A DNA stretch of 64,000 nt from Atherinomorus stipes (Eukaryota > Chordata > Actinopteri > Atheriniformes > Atherinidae), in NCBI GenBank assembly GCA_023101725.1, contig JALJCO010009116.1, positions 558,001 through 622,000 of the forward strand, given 5' to 3'. Made by a program: the position numbers and the translations under genes. The notes under the pieces were generated by a model. It saw nothing but the letters and a program-made list of their open reading frames with translations. It did not search any database and was not told the origin of the DNA. Positions 24,474-35,225 of the stretch are shown piece after piece. Each line of letters opens with the position of its first letter. Position 1 is the stretch's first letter.

Positions 24474-25409
24474 GCCCTGATTTATGAAAGGTTTGCGTGC
24501 ACTAAAACAAGCGCTATCTTCATTAAAAAAAAAGAGAAAATAGTCCAGCTATTCATTTTGTGCGTATGCTGTAGATGAATATGCAATCTGGGCGTTTCTG
24601 CCAGAACGTGCAAAATGTTGGGAGGAGACTATGCAAACAACTCAGCTTGACACACACAATGTGATTTATCAACCGTGCAACGGAAAGCAGGCGCAAAAAA
24701 TTGCTTGTAATTTAGCACATCTGAAAAGCAGGAGTTAACTTGAGCTTTATGCACAAACGGCTGAAAGAGTTCTGCCTACAGGACTGCAGACATGCAGAAT
24801 CGGGTCAAAATCACTTCTCATTAGGTGTGCTGCGACACGCCAAGCTTTCTTTTTCTTTTCTTTTCTTTTCTTTTTTAACAATGGGATATTTTTAAATTTA
24901 GTTCCTCCTCTCCACCACTCCACCATTTACTCCTCTGAGGTTGCTGATCTGCGTGAAGTTGGCCCCCACCCCCCAGAAAACTCAGTGAATATAACCAGTA
25001 ACGTTGCACAAACTATTGATACTACATTTAACTGAGTTAAATCCATGTCCTCATAAACTGGCCTCTTCTTACGACCCACAGGGAAACCTGCTGCATTGCT
25101 TTTATTTATATTTATTATATTTATGTTATATTCTGTTTTTTTATTTTCCTCATATTATATCTCTGGAACTAATATCTCTCTATCAGGTTGAAGTTCATTT
25201 TGCTTTTGCCACATGCTCCTCTGAACTTTCCATGGCAAAGCAATAGCGTACGCTAAATCCTCATTTAAATACTGCTGTTTGCGCCTGTTACAGATTGTGT
25301 GTGTAAGCTTTGTAGATCACCCGCAAACGCTGAAGAGACAGCGCACATGTATTTATCAGCACGGCAAAGAAATTAGCGCTCTTTATTTGAATTCTTAATA
25401 GATCAGGGC
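24474..25409. mobile_element. DNA element with GCCCTGAT termini and CTTTG duplication
   Basis: The inverted ends are GCCCTGATTTATGAAAGG and, read from the right, GCCCTGATCTATTAAGAATT. The five-base direct repeat CTTTG flanks them at 24469-24473 and 25410-25414. No transposase frame was found in the 936 bases, so it is non-autonomous. The superfamily is uncertain. Confidence 0.72.
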
Positions 25410-25982
25410 CTTTGCTTCCTGTGCTGTGCAGACACATTCAGTCACTTCTTTGTGTTGGTTTGATAACTGTCTCAGAGGTCACCTCACATGTTTTTGCAGT
25501 TCACTTTTTAACTGGGAGAACTGGAAAAGTTGACTTGCAGAAGCTGTTTGACTGTGTCCCTGGGGACTCCTGAGGGGGTACTCCAGGAGTATGCAGTACT
25601 GGACCCCTCCTATAAACTGTCCGGTCCCTGTGCCACTGGTGTCAGAGCCTGGTCCACACTGGCGGCAACAGGTCAGATACATTTCCAGTGAGGGTTGGAC
25701 TCCTCCAAGACTGTTCTTAAGAGAGTGGAAATGGGCTGAAGATAAGCATCACTGATGAGTAACAGAAGTTTCAGGAACTCGAGAAACAGAGAAAAACAGA
25801 TCCACACTGGAACCAAACTCACTATGGTCCAATCACGCGTGTCTACATGATTATTTACGTTACTGGGAGTTCTGTTCCTGATGAGGTGGGCGGAGTTATA
25901 GCTTAACTAAAATAACATTTGGATTCTTGTTTCTATGCTGCAAATTCTAACCTGATTTACATCATCTGGGTGCGTTCAACAA

Positions 25983-26515
25983 GTACACGCGGGGGTTGCT
26001 TTCCTCCCCCACCCACTTTTTAAGAAGGGGGAGAGTTATAGGGGTTTTTTTGGGTTAATAAAAAAAGGGGGGAAATAATAAATGGGGGGGGGAGTTTTTA
26101 AGGAAGGGGGGGGGTTGGGGGGGGAGAAGGAGAAGGAGAGGCGGGGGCAGTGAAGTAAGTAAGTTATTTTTTTGTTTTTTTTTTTTTTCCATAAAAAAAA
26201 GAAGATAATGGGCAGTTGTCCACTGCTAGTAGTGGCTGCCGCCGCCGGGATGTTGTTTGAATGATTTTTTTGATTTAAAAAATATTTTGATAATTGAATC
26301 CTATAGGGGGGGTGGTGTGGGGGTGGTGTTGAGTTGGGTAGGGGGTAGGGTGATTTGGTTCAGGGGGAGGGGAGGGGGGGGAGTGAAGGGGAAGGAGAGG
26401 GAAAGATTATATCCAAAATAAAAGAAAAAAATAAGAAAAAAAAAAAAAATAAAAAATAGAAATGAGATAATCTCCCCAGAAGATATAGAAAATAAGGAGG
26501 GGGAGGGAGGGATAG
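25983..26515 (+). repeat. G/A-rich low-complexity tract, possibly low-quality sequence
   Basis: Long G runs (near 26084-26120 and 26306-26380), poly-T (26165-26190) and poly-A (26405-26455) runs follow one another with abrupt borders. No repeat unit is present. It lies about 330 bases upstream of dcc exon a. Confidence 0.75.
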
Positions 26516-26844
26516 GCTGCATGGAGTCACAAAACTATTATTATTTGTAGATCAATCATTGGCCCCGTCCTTCACAAAGAGACCAGAATTATCATCAAAA
26601 CAACCAAACACAAGACAATTTTAGAAATGCATGAAATCATCATAAAAGTCTTCTTAAATTCACAATGAATCATCTTTGTGTTTTACCTCTTTTAACATCC
26701 AGTTATTTTACTGCTTTTCTAAAGAAAAAAATCCATTTTTGTATTTTGGCTTGAGGATTGTTTAATTGTGTTGCACTTTGCACAGATGGAAGTTTGTTTG
26801 CATCTCACACAATGACAGTAAACATCTATTTATCTCCCTGACAG

Positions 26845-26986
26845 AGCATCAAGGTGTCCTGGCAGCCGCCCCCACGTAGCACCCAGAATGGCATCATCAC
26901 TGCTTACAAGATCAAGTACAGGAAGACTGGTCGCCGTGGAGACCAGGAGGCCATTGAACCCAACAACTTCTGGTACCTGTTCACAG
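26845..26986 (+). CDS. dcc: dcc internal exon a: first part of FN3 domain 3
   Basis: This exon belongs to DCC, the single-pass netrin-1 receptor that guides axons and migrating cells. It encodes 47 residues beginning [10 protein letters not shown] and ending NNFWYLFT, plus the first base of the next codon. The SxxVSWxPP pattern is the B-strand of a fibronectin type III fold, and YKIKYRKT is its C-strand. The order and wording match FN3 domain 3 of vertebrate DCC. The acceptor is CCTGACAG at 26837-26844 and the donor is GTGAGA from 26987. The exon starts in phase 0 and ends in phase 1, which fits the next exon exactly (G then LEKGSQYSF). The upstream exon, with the start of this domain, was not found in the preceding 26.8 kb. 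Identification as dcc rather than neogenin rests on all nine exons together. Confidence 0.95.
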
Positions 26987-28140
26987 GTGAGACTCCACGC
27001 TTGGTTCATTCCGATTGTCTGGCTGAAAGTAGGATTTCCAGGTAATTTGAATATTTTGTGCTGTTCATTGTTTTCTCGGAAAATCATTTAAATTCTTCGA
27101 CTTCCTTTAACATATGCTGCCATTTTTTCCTTCAAATGAATCTCAACTCGTGGTTATTTCAGTCTGCTTGTCAGTAATAAAAAGGGAATGAAGACAACAT
27201 GGAAACAGGTTGATTTCAGGAACACAACGGATTGTTTTCACTCTTTCACATGATGCGAGGCCCAGAGATGACTGACATGAATGTTTAAATATCTAACCGC
27301 AGACAAAGAAACGATGGAAAACACCTAAACATTTAAGTGTGAGTGTGTTCTGCTGTATGTGCGAGTGTGTGTCTGGAAAGGTGCATGTCTGAGTGTGTGG
27401 GAGGATGACACAGTGGAATTGTATCTGTTTTTAATTTCATGTATCAGAGTTGTTTTTTTCCCTCTTCCTGCAAAAAGAAATCTGCATTTGAATAAAATAT
27501 CAGTGCATGAATGTGTGTGTACGTGTTTGTGTGTATGTTGCCTGCGTTTAAACTGCCACCAGCTATTATTTCAATTTGAGGTTTGCAGGATTTGAATGAA
27601 AGTGATCTCCCCCTATTCATTATTTTCCTTCAGTGGTTATCTTCATCAGTCTGTCTGCTCCCTGGTGGCATGTTGGTGTTTGCATGTGCAAGTCTGGAAT
27701 CTAATCTGTCTGCTGGGGGGAGGGGGGGTAGATTTAAACCTTACCTTTACAGAAGGTTAATCCCTTCCTTTGGTTATATATAAGAATGTAGACATGGAAC
27801 CAGTCCTGAGGTGAGGATAATTAAGTGAAAAAATATGGAGTAAAATTAGTGTCGGTATTTACAGATGCCATTACATGATTTATAAATGTCTAAAATAAAT
27901 CTAGTTTATGTCTGTTTGTCCGTCTATGAACTTTTCTGTTTCCATAGAAACTCCCGTTTGCACTTAAAAATAATTATAGAAAGAAACAACATGGAATTTG
28001 ATTAAAAGCCAGATAACCCAGCTTTCTGCCGCCTCCTAAATGCAGCATGGAAGGAGTTGTGGATGCATGGATGTCACACACACACAAGCTGTTCCTTACA
28101 CAGCTGTACTCTGATCAATGCTCAATTTGGTTCCATGAAA
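26987..28140. other. dcc intron a-b, 5' part
   Basis: No further exon is seen. The stretch around 27350-27545 is TG-rich and gives short spurious frames. Confidence 0.5.
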
Positions 28141-28387
28141 ACTAAAATAAAATCACATCTGTGTGGAAGGATGGAGGAGTGAGAGAGGGGGAGGAGGGAT
28201 AAATGGATGAGAACCGAAGGATGGTTGGATGGATGGCCAAATGTAGGGAAGAATGGATGACTGGATAAATAAAGGAAGGGAAGAATGGAGAGGTGGATAA
28301 GTGAAGGATGGAGGGGTGAGAGGGTGAAGATGATAAAGGGATGAATGAGGAGAAGGGTGGATCAGTGGATGGACAGGGCAGGAAGTG
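28141..28387 (+). repeat. GGATGG-rich low-complexity stretch
   Basis: Irregular repeats of GGATGGA, GGATAA and GAATGGA run directly into the 19-bp minisatellite. Confidence 0.7.
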
Positions 28388-30980
28388 TGGATGTGGACTG
28401 AAGGTCTGAATGTGGTCTGAAGGTCTGAATTTGGACTGAAGGTCTGAATGTGGTCTGAAGGTCTGAATGTGGTCTGAAGGTCTGAATGTGGTCTGGAGGT
28501 CTGAATTTGGACTGAAGGTCTGAATGTGGTCTGAGGGTCTGAATGTGGTCTGAAGGTCTGAATGTGGTCTGAGGGTCTGAATGTGGTCTGAGGGTCTGAA
28601 TGTGGTCTGAAGGTCTGAATGTGGTCTGAAGGTCTGAATGTGGTCTGAGGGTCTGAATGTGGTCTGAAGGTCTGAATGTGGTCTGGAGGTCTGAATGTGG
28701 TCTGAAGGTCTGAATGTGGTCTGAAGGTCTGAATGTGGTCTGAAGGTCTGAATGTGGTCTGAGGGTCTGAATGTGGTCTGAAGGTCTGAATGTGGTCTGA
28801 GGGTCTGAATGTGGTCTGAAGGTCTGAATGTGGTCTGGAGGTCTGAATGTGGTCTGGAAGGTCTGAATGTGGTCTGAGGGTCTGAATGTGGTCTGAAGGT
28901 CTGAATGTGGTCTGAGGGTCTGAATGTGGTCTGAGGGTCTGAATGTGGTCTGAGGGTCTGAATGTGGTCTGAAGGTCTGAATGTGGTCTGGAGGTCTGAA
29001 TGTGGTCTGAAGGTCTGAATGTGGTCTGAAGGTCTGAATGTGGTCTGAGGGTCTGAATGTGGTCTGAGGGTCTGAATGTGGTCTGAGGGTCTGAATGTGG
29101 TTTGAAGGTCTGAATGTGGTCTGAAGGTCTGAATGTGGTCTGAGGGTCTGAATGTGGTCTGAGGGTCTGAATGTGGTCTGAAGGTCTGAATGTGGTCTGA
29201 GGGTCTGAATGTGGTCTGAAGGTCTGAATGTGGTCTGAGGGTCTGAATGTGGTCTGAAGGTCTGAATGTGGTCTGGAGGTCTGAATGTGGACTGGAAGGT
29301 CTGAATGTGGTCTGAGGGTCTGAATGTGGTCTGAAGGTCTGAATGTGGTCTAAAGGTCTGAATGTGGTCTGAGGGTCTGAATGTGGTCTGAAGGTCTGAA
29401 TGTGGTCTGGAGGTCTGAATGTGGTCTGAAGGTCTGAATGTGGTCTGAGGGTCTGAATGTGGTCTGAAGGTCTGAATGTGGTCTGAAGGTCTGAATGTGG
29501 TCTGAGGGTCTGAATGTGGTCTGAAGGTCTGAATGTGGTCTGGAGGTCTGAATGTGGTCTGAAGGTCTGAATGTGGTCTGAGGGTCTGAATGTGGTCTGA
29601 GGGTCTGAATGTGGTCTGAGGGTCTGAATGTGGTCTGAAGGTCTGAATGTGGTCTGGAGGTCTGAATGTGGTCTGAAGGTCTGAATGTGGTCTGAAGGTC
29701 TGAATGTGGTCTGAGGGTCTGAATGTGGTCTGAGGGTCTGAATGTGGTCTGAGGGTCTGAATGTGGTTTGAAGGTCTGAATGTGGTCTGAAGGTCTGAAT
29801 GTGGTCTGAGGGTCTGAATGTGGTCTGAGGGTCTGAATGTGGTCTGAAGGTCTGAATGTGGTCTGAAGGTCTGAATGTGGTCTGAGGGTCTGAATGTGGT
29901 CTGGAGGTCTGAATGTGGTCTGAGGGTCTGAATGTGGTCTGAGGGTCTGAATGTGGTCTGAAGGTCTGAATGTGGTCTGAGGGTCTGAATGTGGTCTGAA
30001 GGTCTGAATGTGGTCTGGAGGTCTGAATGTGGACTGAAGGTCTGAATGTGGTCTGAGGGTCTGAATGTGGTCTGAAGGTCTGAATGTGGTCTAAAGGTCT
30101 GAATGTGGTCTGAGGGTCTGAATGTGGTCTGAAGGTCTGAATGTGGTCTGGAGGTCTGAATGTGGTCTGAAGGTCTGAATGTGGTCTGAGGGTCTGAATG
30201 TGGTCTGAAGGTCTGAATGTGGTCTGGAGGTCTGAATGTGGACTGAAGGTCTGAATGTGGTCTGAGGGTCTGAATGTGGTCTGAAGGTCTGAATGTGGTC
30301 TAAAGGTCTGAATGTGGTCTGAAGGTCTGAATGTGGTCTGAGGGTCTGAATGTGGTCTGAAGGTCTGAATGTGGTCTGAGGGTCTGAATGTGGTCTGAAG
30401 GTCTGAATGTGGTCTGAGGGTCTGAATGTGGTCTGAAGGTCTGAATGTGGTCTGGAGGTCTGAATGTGGACTGAAGGTCTGAATGTGGTCTGAGGGTCTG
30501 AATGTGGTCTGAAGGTCTGAATGTGGTCTAAAGGTCTGAATGTGGTCTGAGGGTCTGAATGTGGTCTGAAGGTCTGAATGTGGTCTGAGGGTCTGAATGT
30601 GGTCTGAGGGTCTGAATGTGGTCTGGAGGTCTGAATGTGGTCTGAAGGTCTGAATGTGGTCTGAAGGTCTGAATGTGGTCTAAAGGTCTGAATGTGGTCT
30701 GAAGGTCTGAATGTGGTCTAAAGGTCTGAATGTGGTCTGAAGGTCTGAATGTGGTCTGAGGGTCTGAATGTGGTCTGAAGGTCTGAATGTGGTCTGAAGG
30801 TCTGAATGTGGTCTGGAGGTCTGAATGTGGTCTGAAGGTCTGAATGTGGTCTGAAGGTCTGAATGTGGTCTGGAGGTCTGAATGTGGTCTGGAGGTCTGA
30901 ATGTGGACTGGAGGTCTGAATGTGGTCTGATGGTCTGACTGTGGTCTGATGGTCTGAATGTGGACTAACGTGGTCTGACT
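28388..30980 (+). repeat. 19-bp minisatellite, about 135 copies, abutting dcc exon b
   Basis: The consensus unit is GGTCTGAATGTGGTCTGAA, with the last bases varying between GAA, GAG and GGA. The period of 19 holds for 2.6 kb with very few length changes. Rare variants (TTTGAAGG near 29101 and 29766; CTAAAGG near 29351, 30092, 30301, 30530, 30682 and 30719) recur in similar surroundings, which shows that blocks of many units have been duplicated. The last diverged units (GACTAACGTGGTCTGACTG) lie within 50 bases of the exon b acceptor. Confidence 0.97.
30963..30970 (+). promoter_or_regulatory. Candidate branch point for dcc exon b
   Basis: GACTAACG fits the vertebrate branch-point consensus (yUnAy), with the branch A about 48 bases before the acceptor AG at 31015. 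It lies in the last, diverged units of the minisatellite. It was inferred from consensus only. Confidence 0.45.
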
Positions 30981-31015
30981 GTCATGGTGATGCCATGCGG
31001 TCCTTCACTGTCCAG

Positions 31016-31126
31016 GTCTGGAGAAAGGCAGCCAGTACAGCTTCCAGGTCGCAGCTATGACCGTAAACGGAACCGGTCCGGCCAGCGAGTGGACCACAGC
31101 GGAGACGCCGGAGAACGATCTGGATG
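31016..31126 (+). CDS. dcc: dcc internal exon b: end of FN3 domain 3
   Basis: The exon encodes [18 protein letters not shown] and runs on to ETPENDLD, the E, F and G strands that close FN3 domain 3 of DCC. The tyrosine in QYSF is the usual FN3 tyrosine-corner residue, and TVNGTGPAS is the typical turn before the last strand. It is 111 bases long, phase 1 at both ends. The acceptor is CTGTCCAG at 31008-31015 and the donor is GTAAGT from 31127. It sits between two tandem repeats: a 2.6-kb 19-bp minisatellite that ends a few dozen bases upstream, and a (GT)16 tract that begins inside the donor site. Both could affect how well the exon is recognised. That effect is inference. Confidence 0.96.
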
Positions 31127-31128
31127 GT

Positions 31129-31130
<2 letters not shown>

Positions 31131-31163
<33 letters not shown>
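31131..31163 (+). repeat. (GT)16 tract starting in the dcc exon b donor
   Basis: The donor GTAAGT at 31127-31132 runs straight into about 16 GT dinucleotides. In RNA this is a UG repeat, the preferred binding sequence of TDP-43 and of some CELF proteins, placed directly beside the 5' splice site. Confidence 0.95.
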
Positions 31164-31164
<1 letters not shown>

Positions 31165-31790
31165 TTTCTGTAATCTGTACAACAACAAGACACTTCCTCC
31201 GCTATCCCAACACGCATTAATATTTAACCATGAAGAGCCGAGGCTGGTGATGGAGCCGAGGTTTCATCTCAGGGGAGGAGGAGATGGAGGGATGGTAACA
31301 AGGAGAGGAAGAGGGGTAGGTGGAGGAAGGAAAGGAACATTTGACAGCATATTGACCCAGGATGAGGATACACTAAGCAGAAAGAAGTCTTAAAGTTGAA
31401 TATTAAATTAAAAAACAAGAATAAGCTGTATAAATGATGGCCGAAGGTTGGATTAGAACAATTTTAAGTCGTTGATCAATATACAGTGTAGTTTAGATTT
31501 AGTCTGAGCTAGTGTGAGTTTAGAAGGCTAAAAAATTTAAATTTTTAGACCAATTTTAACCCAGATGTTTAAGGACCATTAGACATCTTTTAGACCAGAA
31601 AATCCTCGGTGGGTATGTACAAGGTTCCTGATGGTTCTCAAGCCTTTTATTTAGACAACTACAGATTTAATAAATGATCAAAAAATGAGGAATTTTCCAC
31701 CGACTAACAGTTATTTCATCATTAACCATGAAATTGTGGTGAATAACTAGAATATTCTAGAAGTTTAAGTATGTTTAGCCTATGCTTATA
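31164..31790. other. dcc intron b-c, 5' part
   Basis: No exon or bounded repeat is seen. Confidence 0.5.
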
Positions 31791-31794
31791 TTAA

Positions 31795-32329
31795 GGGCGC
31801 ATTCGCAAAGCTTTTTGGATTCGAATCAGAGTCTGTTTACAACCGGACTTGGTCCCCCTACAAACGCAGGTCTCGGTCCGATTCAAGTGAACCAAAGACA
31901 GGAAGTGGACTACAAATTGCGTTGGCAGTGTGGGTAAAACATTGGACAACGTGGGTAAACGCTACGACAACAAACACACGTGTGGGACTGCAGTCTTATA
32001 AAGATGGCTCGTGGTCAGACTGGGAATTACGAGGAAGTAAAAGCTTTAATTGATATGTGATCTCATGAAATCATATCTCACCTCCTCGTACAAAAATAAC
32101 GTCGCTTTGTGGAGGGAACAGAAGTTGTGAGAACCTTCTTGTTTGTGCGTCTTGTCCTCGCCTACAGTGAACCCGAATGCAGCGCCACCTGAGATTCTTG
32201 ACCCGTTTGGCCCGTTTGGTAATAGTGTAACGTGAACGCGATCTCGGTCCGGAAGACCACCCCCGCCCCCAGCCGAACCGAGTCCCCAAACGGACCGAGA
32301 CTCGCGTACTATGCTTTCTGAATGCGCCC
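31795..32329. mobile_element. TTAA MITE family B (GGGCGCATTC ends)
   Basis: Perfect 10-base inverted ends GGGCGCATTC and GAATGCGCCC are flanked by TTAA at 31791-31794 and 32330-32333. Further in, both arms carry CGGTCCG/CGGACCG words. It is 535 bases and non-coding. The 99-codon antisense frame at 32071-32370 crosses its border and is spurious. Confidence 0.88.
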
Positions 32330-32333
32330 TTAA

Positions 32334-32830
32334 ACTTTTGAACGATACGCTTTAATAGTAGTACATTCATAGTACATTTTCACACATACTTGTTTCTTTG
32401 TGGCATACTGCAAGGTGTACATTCTATCATGTTTTTAAATCCTATCTTGTAAGATTTAGGCGCTAGCTTGCTCACACTTTGAAAACCCCAGGTTAATATC
32501 ATATATATTACTTTGAGTCTACTTAAAAGTGTACTTCAGTATACTCAAAAGTGTACTTTCTAAAAGTAAAAGTAAACTTGAAGTTTTTGTAGGAGTATAC
32601 TAACAGTATAACAAGAAGATTACTTTCAGTATACTTGAAGGTGTACTTTTAAATACTTAACGTGGGCCAATTTAGTCCCAAGAAGTATACATGTTTGCAT
32701 ACTGTTAGTACATTGGTATCAGTGTACTTGGTAAATAAAAGTACACTTGGGGGATATACTTTACCATACTTGAGTATACTTAATATCGTACTTAAGGAAT
32801 ACTTTTTTGGGGGGAATACTTCTTTTTAAG
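32334..32830 (+). repeat. AGTATACT-rich repeat
   Basis: The words AGTATACTT, AAGTGTACTT and their complements recur roughly every 20-40 bases for about 450 bases. This is a palindrome-rich, self-complementary stretch without clear ends. Confidence 0.7.
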
Positions 32831-33309
32831 GATACACCAACATCAGTGTGTGTATTTAGATGTGTCAAACAGAACCAAGCAGCGAGGAAGACCTGATGGC
32901 CTCCTGATAATTCTCTACAGAATAATTAGAAAAGCTGACCTGAGGCTGAAACTCAGGACCACAATGTTCTGTTCAGCAGGAAGCTGCGGGGATAAGAACA
33001 AACACATCCATGCTAACTGTGTTTGTAGCCGGGACAGAGGGACACACAAATCTCATTTCAATGGATTATCACTCAATAAAGTGATATGAAGCATCTCCCC
33101 TGGAGGACTGAGAGCACAGTAATCTGATCTAATCTGATCCCGGGGAGTAACACCAAGTGTCAGTTCTTGTAAGGGCTTATTACATCGCTTAAACGGTTAG
33201 CATTTGTTAGCCACAGCTGCTGCCAGCATCTGTTTCAGAGGAAGCTTTGAGCTGCTGGTGGTAAATGTGTTCATGTTTTTCCTTCTTCTTTGCTGTACTT
33301 TCTTTGCAG

Positions 33310-33504
33310 AGAGTCAGGTGCCAGACCAGCCCAGCTCCCTGCATGTCAGACCCCTTCCCAACAGCATCATCATGTCCTGGACTCCGCCGCTCAGCCCAAA
33401 CATCCTGGTGCGAGGTTACATCATCGGGTACGGAGTGGGAAGTCCCTACGCCGAGACGGTCCGGGTGGACAGCAAGCAGAGATATTACTCCATCGAAAAC
33501 CTTG
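33310..33504 (+). CDS. dcc: dcc internal exon c: first part of FN3 domain 4
   Basis: The exon encodes [15 protein letters not shown], then [30 protein letters not shown] and QRYYSIENL. This is the first two-thirds of FN3 domain 4 of DCC, one of the two domains known from structural work to contact netrin-1. It is 195 bases, phase 1 at both ends, with acceptor TTTGCAG ending at 33309 and donor GTGAGG from 33505. The glutamate at the start is split across the junction (G from exon b, AG here). The residues agree very closely with mammalian DCC, including the unusual VGSPYAETV stretch. A palindromic ACCAA/TTGGT repeat begins about 20-25 bases past the donor. Confidence 0.97.
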
Positions 33505-33525
33505 GTGAGGAGGGGGGGTTGTATT

Positions 33526-33690
33526 GTATTGTATTGTTGGTTGTATTAACCAATATACCAGTATTGGTCACTTTTACCAAAATATTGGTAATCTAATCAA
33601 CCTTTTTGGTCAAAACAACCAAAAGATTTGTCAGACACATTACTGCCAACCAGACTGGCCAAATCAACCAATCTGTTTTTAGGGTGTAGC
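33526..33690. repeat. Foldback element of TTGGT/ACCAA words, left copy
   Basis: Words such as TATTGGTCACTTTTACCAAA and GGTCAAAACAACCAAAAG alternate. The segment is largely the reverse complement of the fuller copy at 34125-34362 and begins about 20 bases after the dcc exon c donor. Confidence 0.8.
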
Positions 33691-33699
33691 TTCATTAAA

Positions 33700-34120
33700 A
33701 CACACAAAGAGAACTTTTCAGCAGCGTCAGTGCTTTAATATTCTGACGAAACACATAAAAATTTACTGTCATTAGAATATGAATGACTTAATTAAAGAAA
33801 GAAATAGTAAAATAAGCTGAAATTGAAAAACATAATGATAATTAAAAATTGTTTGAAAATCATGACATTGATTCTGAATAGTGATTCGAAACAAATGTTA
33901 AAAACAAACACAAAAAAATAAAACAAGTAAACAAGCATGATGGGGCTCCAAAGCTAAAAATTTTGTTGACCACACTTCAAGGCAATCACTGCAATCAGGT
34001 GTTTTCTCTAAAGTTCAAAAAGACTTCTACACCTGTTGACAGGTATTTTGAACCATTGTTCAAGGTGCTTTAATTTGTCTGGGACAGTTTGTTTGTTTCT
34101 TTGTTTTAATTATTATTTCC
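33700..34120 (-). mobile_element. Non-autonomous element, shared interior family C, copy 1
   Basis: Landmarks AACAAGCATGATGGGGCTC, GCAATCACTGCAATCAGGTG and AGACTTCTACACCTGTTGAC are shared with copies at 42290-42830, 57030-57345 and 57434-57950. Here it lies between two inverted TTGGT foldback copies. Complete copies elsewhere end in GTCCTCGAAATTATTCATAC-type termini, suggesting a Tc1-like MITE. Confidence 0.75.
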
Positions 34121-34124
34121 AACT

Positions 34125-34362
34125 ACACCCTAACCACAAATTGGTTGATTTTGACCAATCTGGTTGGTAGTTATGTGTCCAACCAATCTTTTGGCTGTTT
34201 TAACCAAAAGATTTTTGTCTAATTTAACTAATATTTTGGTCGAAGTGACCTAGTTTGGTCATTTTAACCAAAATACTGGTTAATCTTACCAATCATTTTG
34301 GTCAGAAACATAACTAACAGCCAGATTGGTCAAATTCAACCAATCTATTATAGTGCAAACTT
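34125..34362. repeat. Foldback element of TTGGT/ACCAA words, right copy
   Basis: It begins AATTGGTTGATTTTGACCAA and ends TTGGTCAAATTCAACCAATC, so the two ends are inverted repeats. The middle alternates TTGGT and ACCAA. It is self-complementary over most of about 235 bases, and is also the partner of the inverted left copy at 33526-33690. Confidence 0.85.
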
Positions 34363-35063
34363 TAAAAGCAAAATTTTATTTCACTAAATTATAATTTTAT
34401 ACATTTTTATTTATTATTGGTTTATTTAATTTCTTGTTATTTGAATTACTATTGTGAACTTAGCATTTTATTTAATTGGAGTGTACTGTTCTGCTGCAGA
34501 CAGCACGGCCTTTATAGGAGGTCAGTTGTCTCTGGGAGTTTTACAAGCAGAAATCTTGCTCGAAAGAGCCCAAGCATCTCTCATCGTTCCTCATCCACTT
34601 TTCATTTGCTAATGAAAATCCATTTTTCCCAGCTTTGACCTGAAATAGATTTAAAAAAATGGTGAAAGACTGCTTTTCCTTTGGTTTTAACTAAGACATA
34701 GAGATCACAGATGTTCAGTTTAGGCAAATTCTCATAACCTTATGTATCAAAATTCTTCCAAGAAATTCTGAAGAATTCAGAGCAGTAAATCCAGTGTTCA
34801 TCTTTCAGTTGCTTTGCACCCTATTGTACATTTTATATTAAAGGTACACTGTGTAAGAATTTACTGCCATCTTTTGGTAAAAATTGGTATAGTGATGACT
34901 TCATATGCCAAGCACTGTTGTCGATGTACGGTGGCCATCAGTGGCCAAAATTCTCCTGGACATAAAGATGTTTTCATCTGTGAGTGGATCCAGCGGTCTC
35001 GGGTGTAGCTATTAATGTACTACAGGTAACTACCTTTAATGTAAATCATCTTTTAAGGCATTA

Positions 35064-35225
35064 CTTACACACTAAAAAGTCCTGGGTGGCTTAAAAAGGG
35101 ACCAACTAATTTCTGGGTTACTTCGACTCAGAAAACCGGGTTATTTTTTTGACCCAACTTTCGGGTTGAATATTTGACCCAGAATTTGGGTTCATATGTT
35201 GACTACAGTGTTGGACTATTTCAAC
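35064..35225. repeat. Foldback element of TGGGTT/AACCCA words, copy 2 (right half lost)
   Basis: It starts ACACACTAAAAAGTCCTGGG and continues AAAGGGACCAACTAATTTCT and GGGTTGAATATTTGACCC, as in the other copies. The expected right half is replaced by an A/G/C homopolymer-rich stretch. Confidence 0.8.

Larger units (their letters stand above)
1..26844 (+). other. dcc: dcc intron upstream of exon a (5' end outside window)
   Basis: No exon of dcc or of another gene could be recognised in this span on either strand. Open frames here are short, lack family signatures, and mostly fall in repeats. The preceding dcc exon, which should end just before SIKVSW and carry the start of FN3 domain 3, was searched for by eye and not seen, so this intron is at least 26.8 kb. 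Large introns are normal for dcc. Individual repeats are listed separately. Confidence 0.75.

Noticed and set aside
28388..30980. Regular repeat that could suggest a CRISPR array
   Set aside because: Units are contiguous with no unique spacers, and the context is a vertebrate intron; it is a minisatellite.
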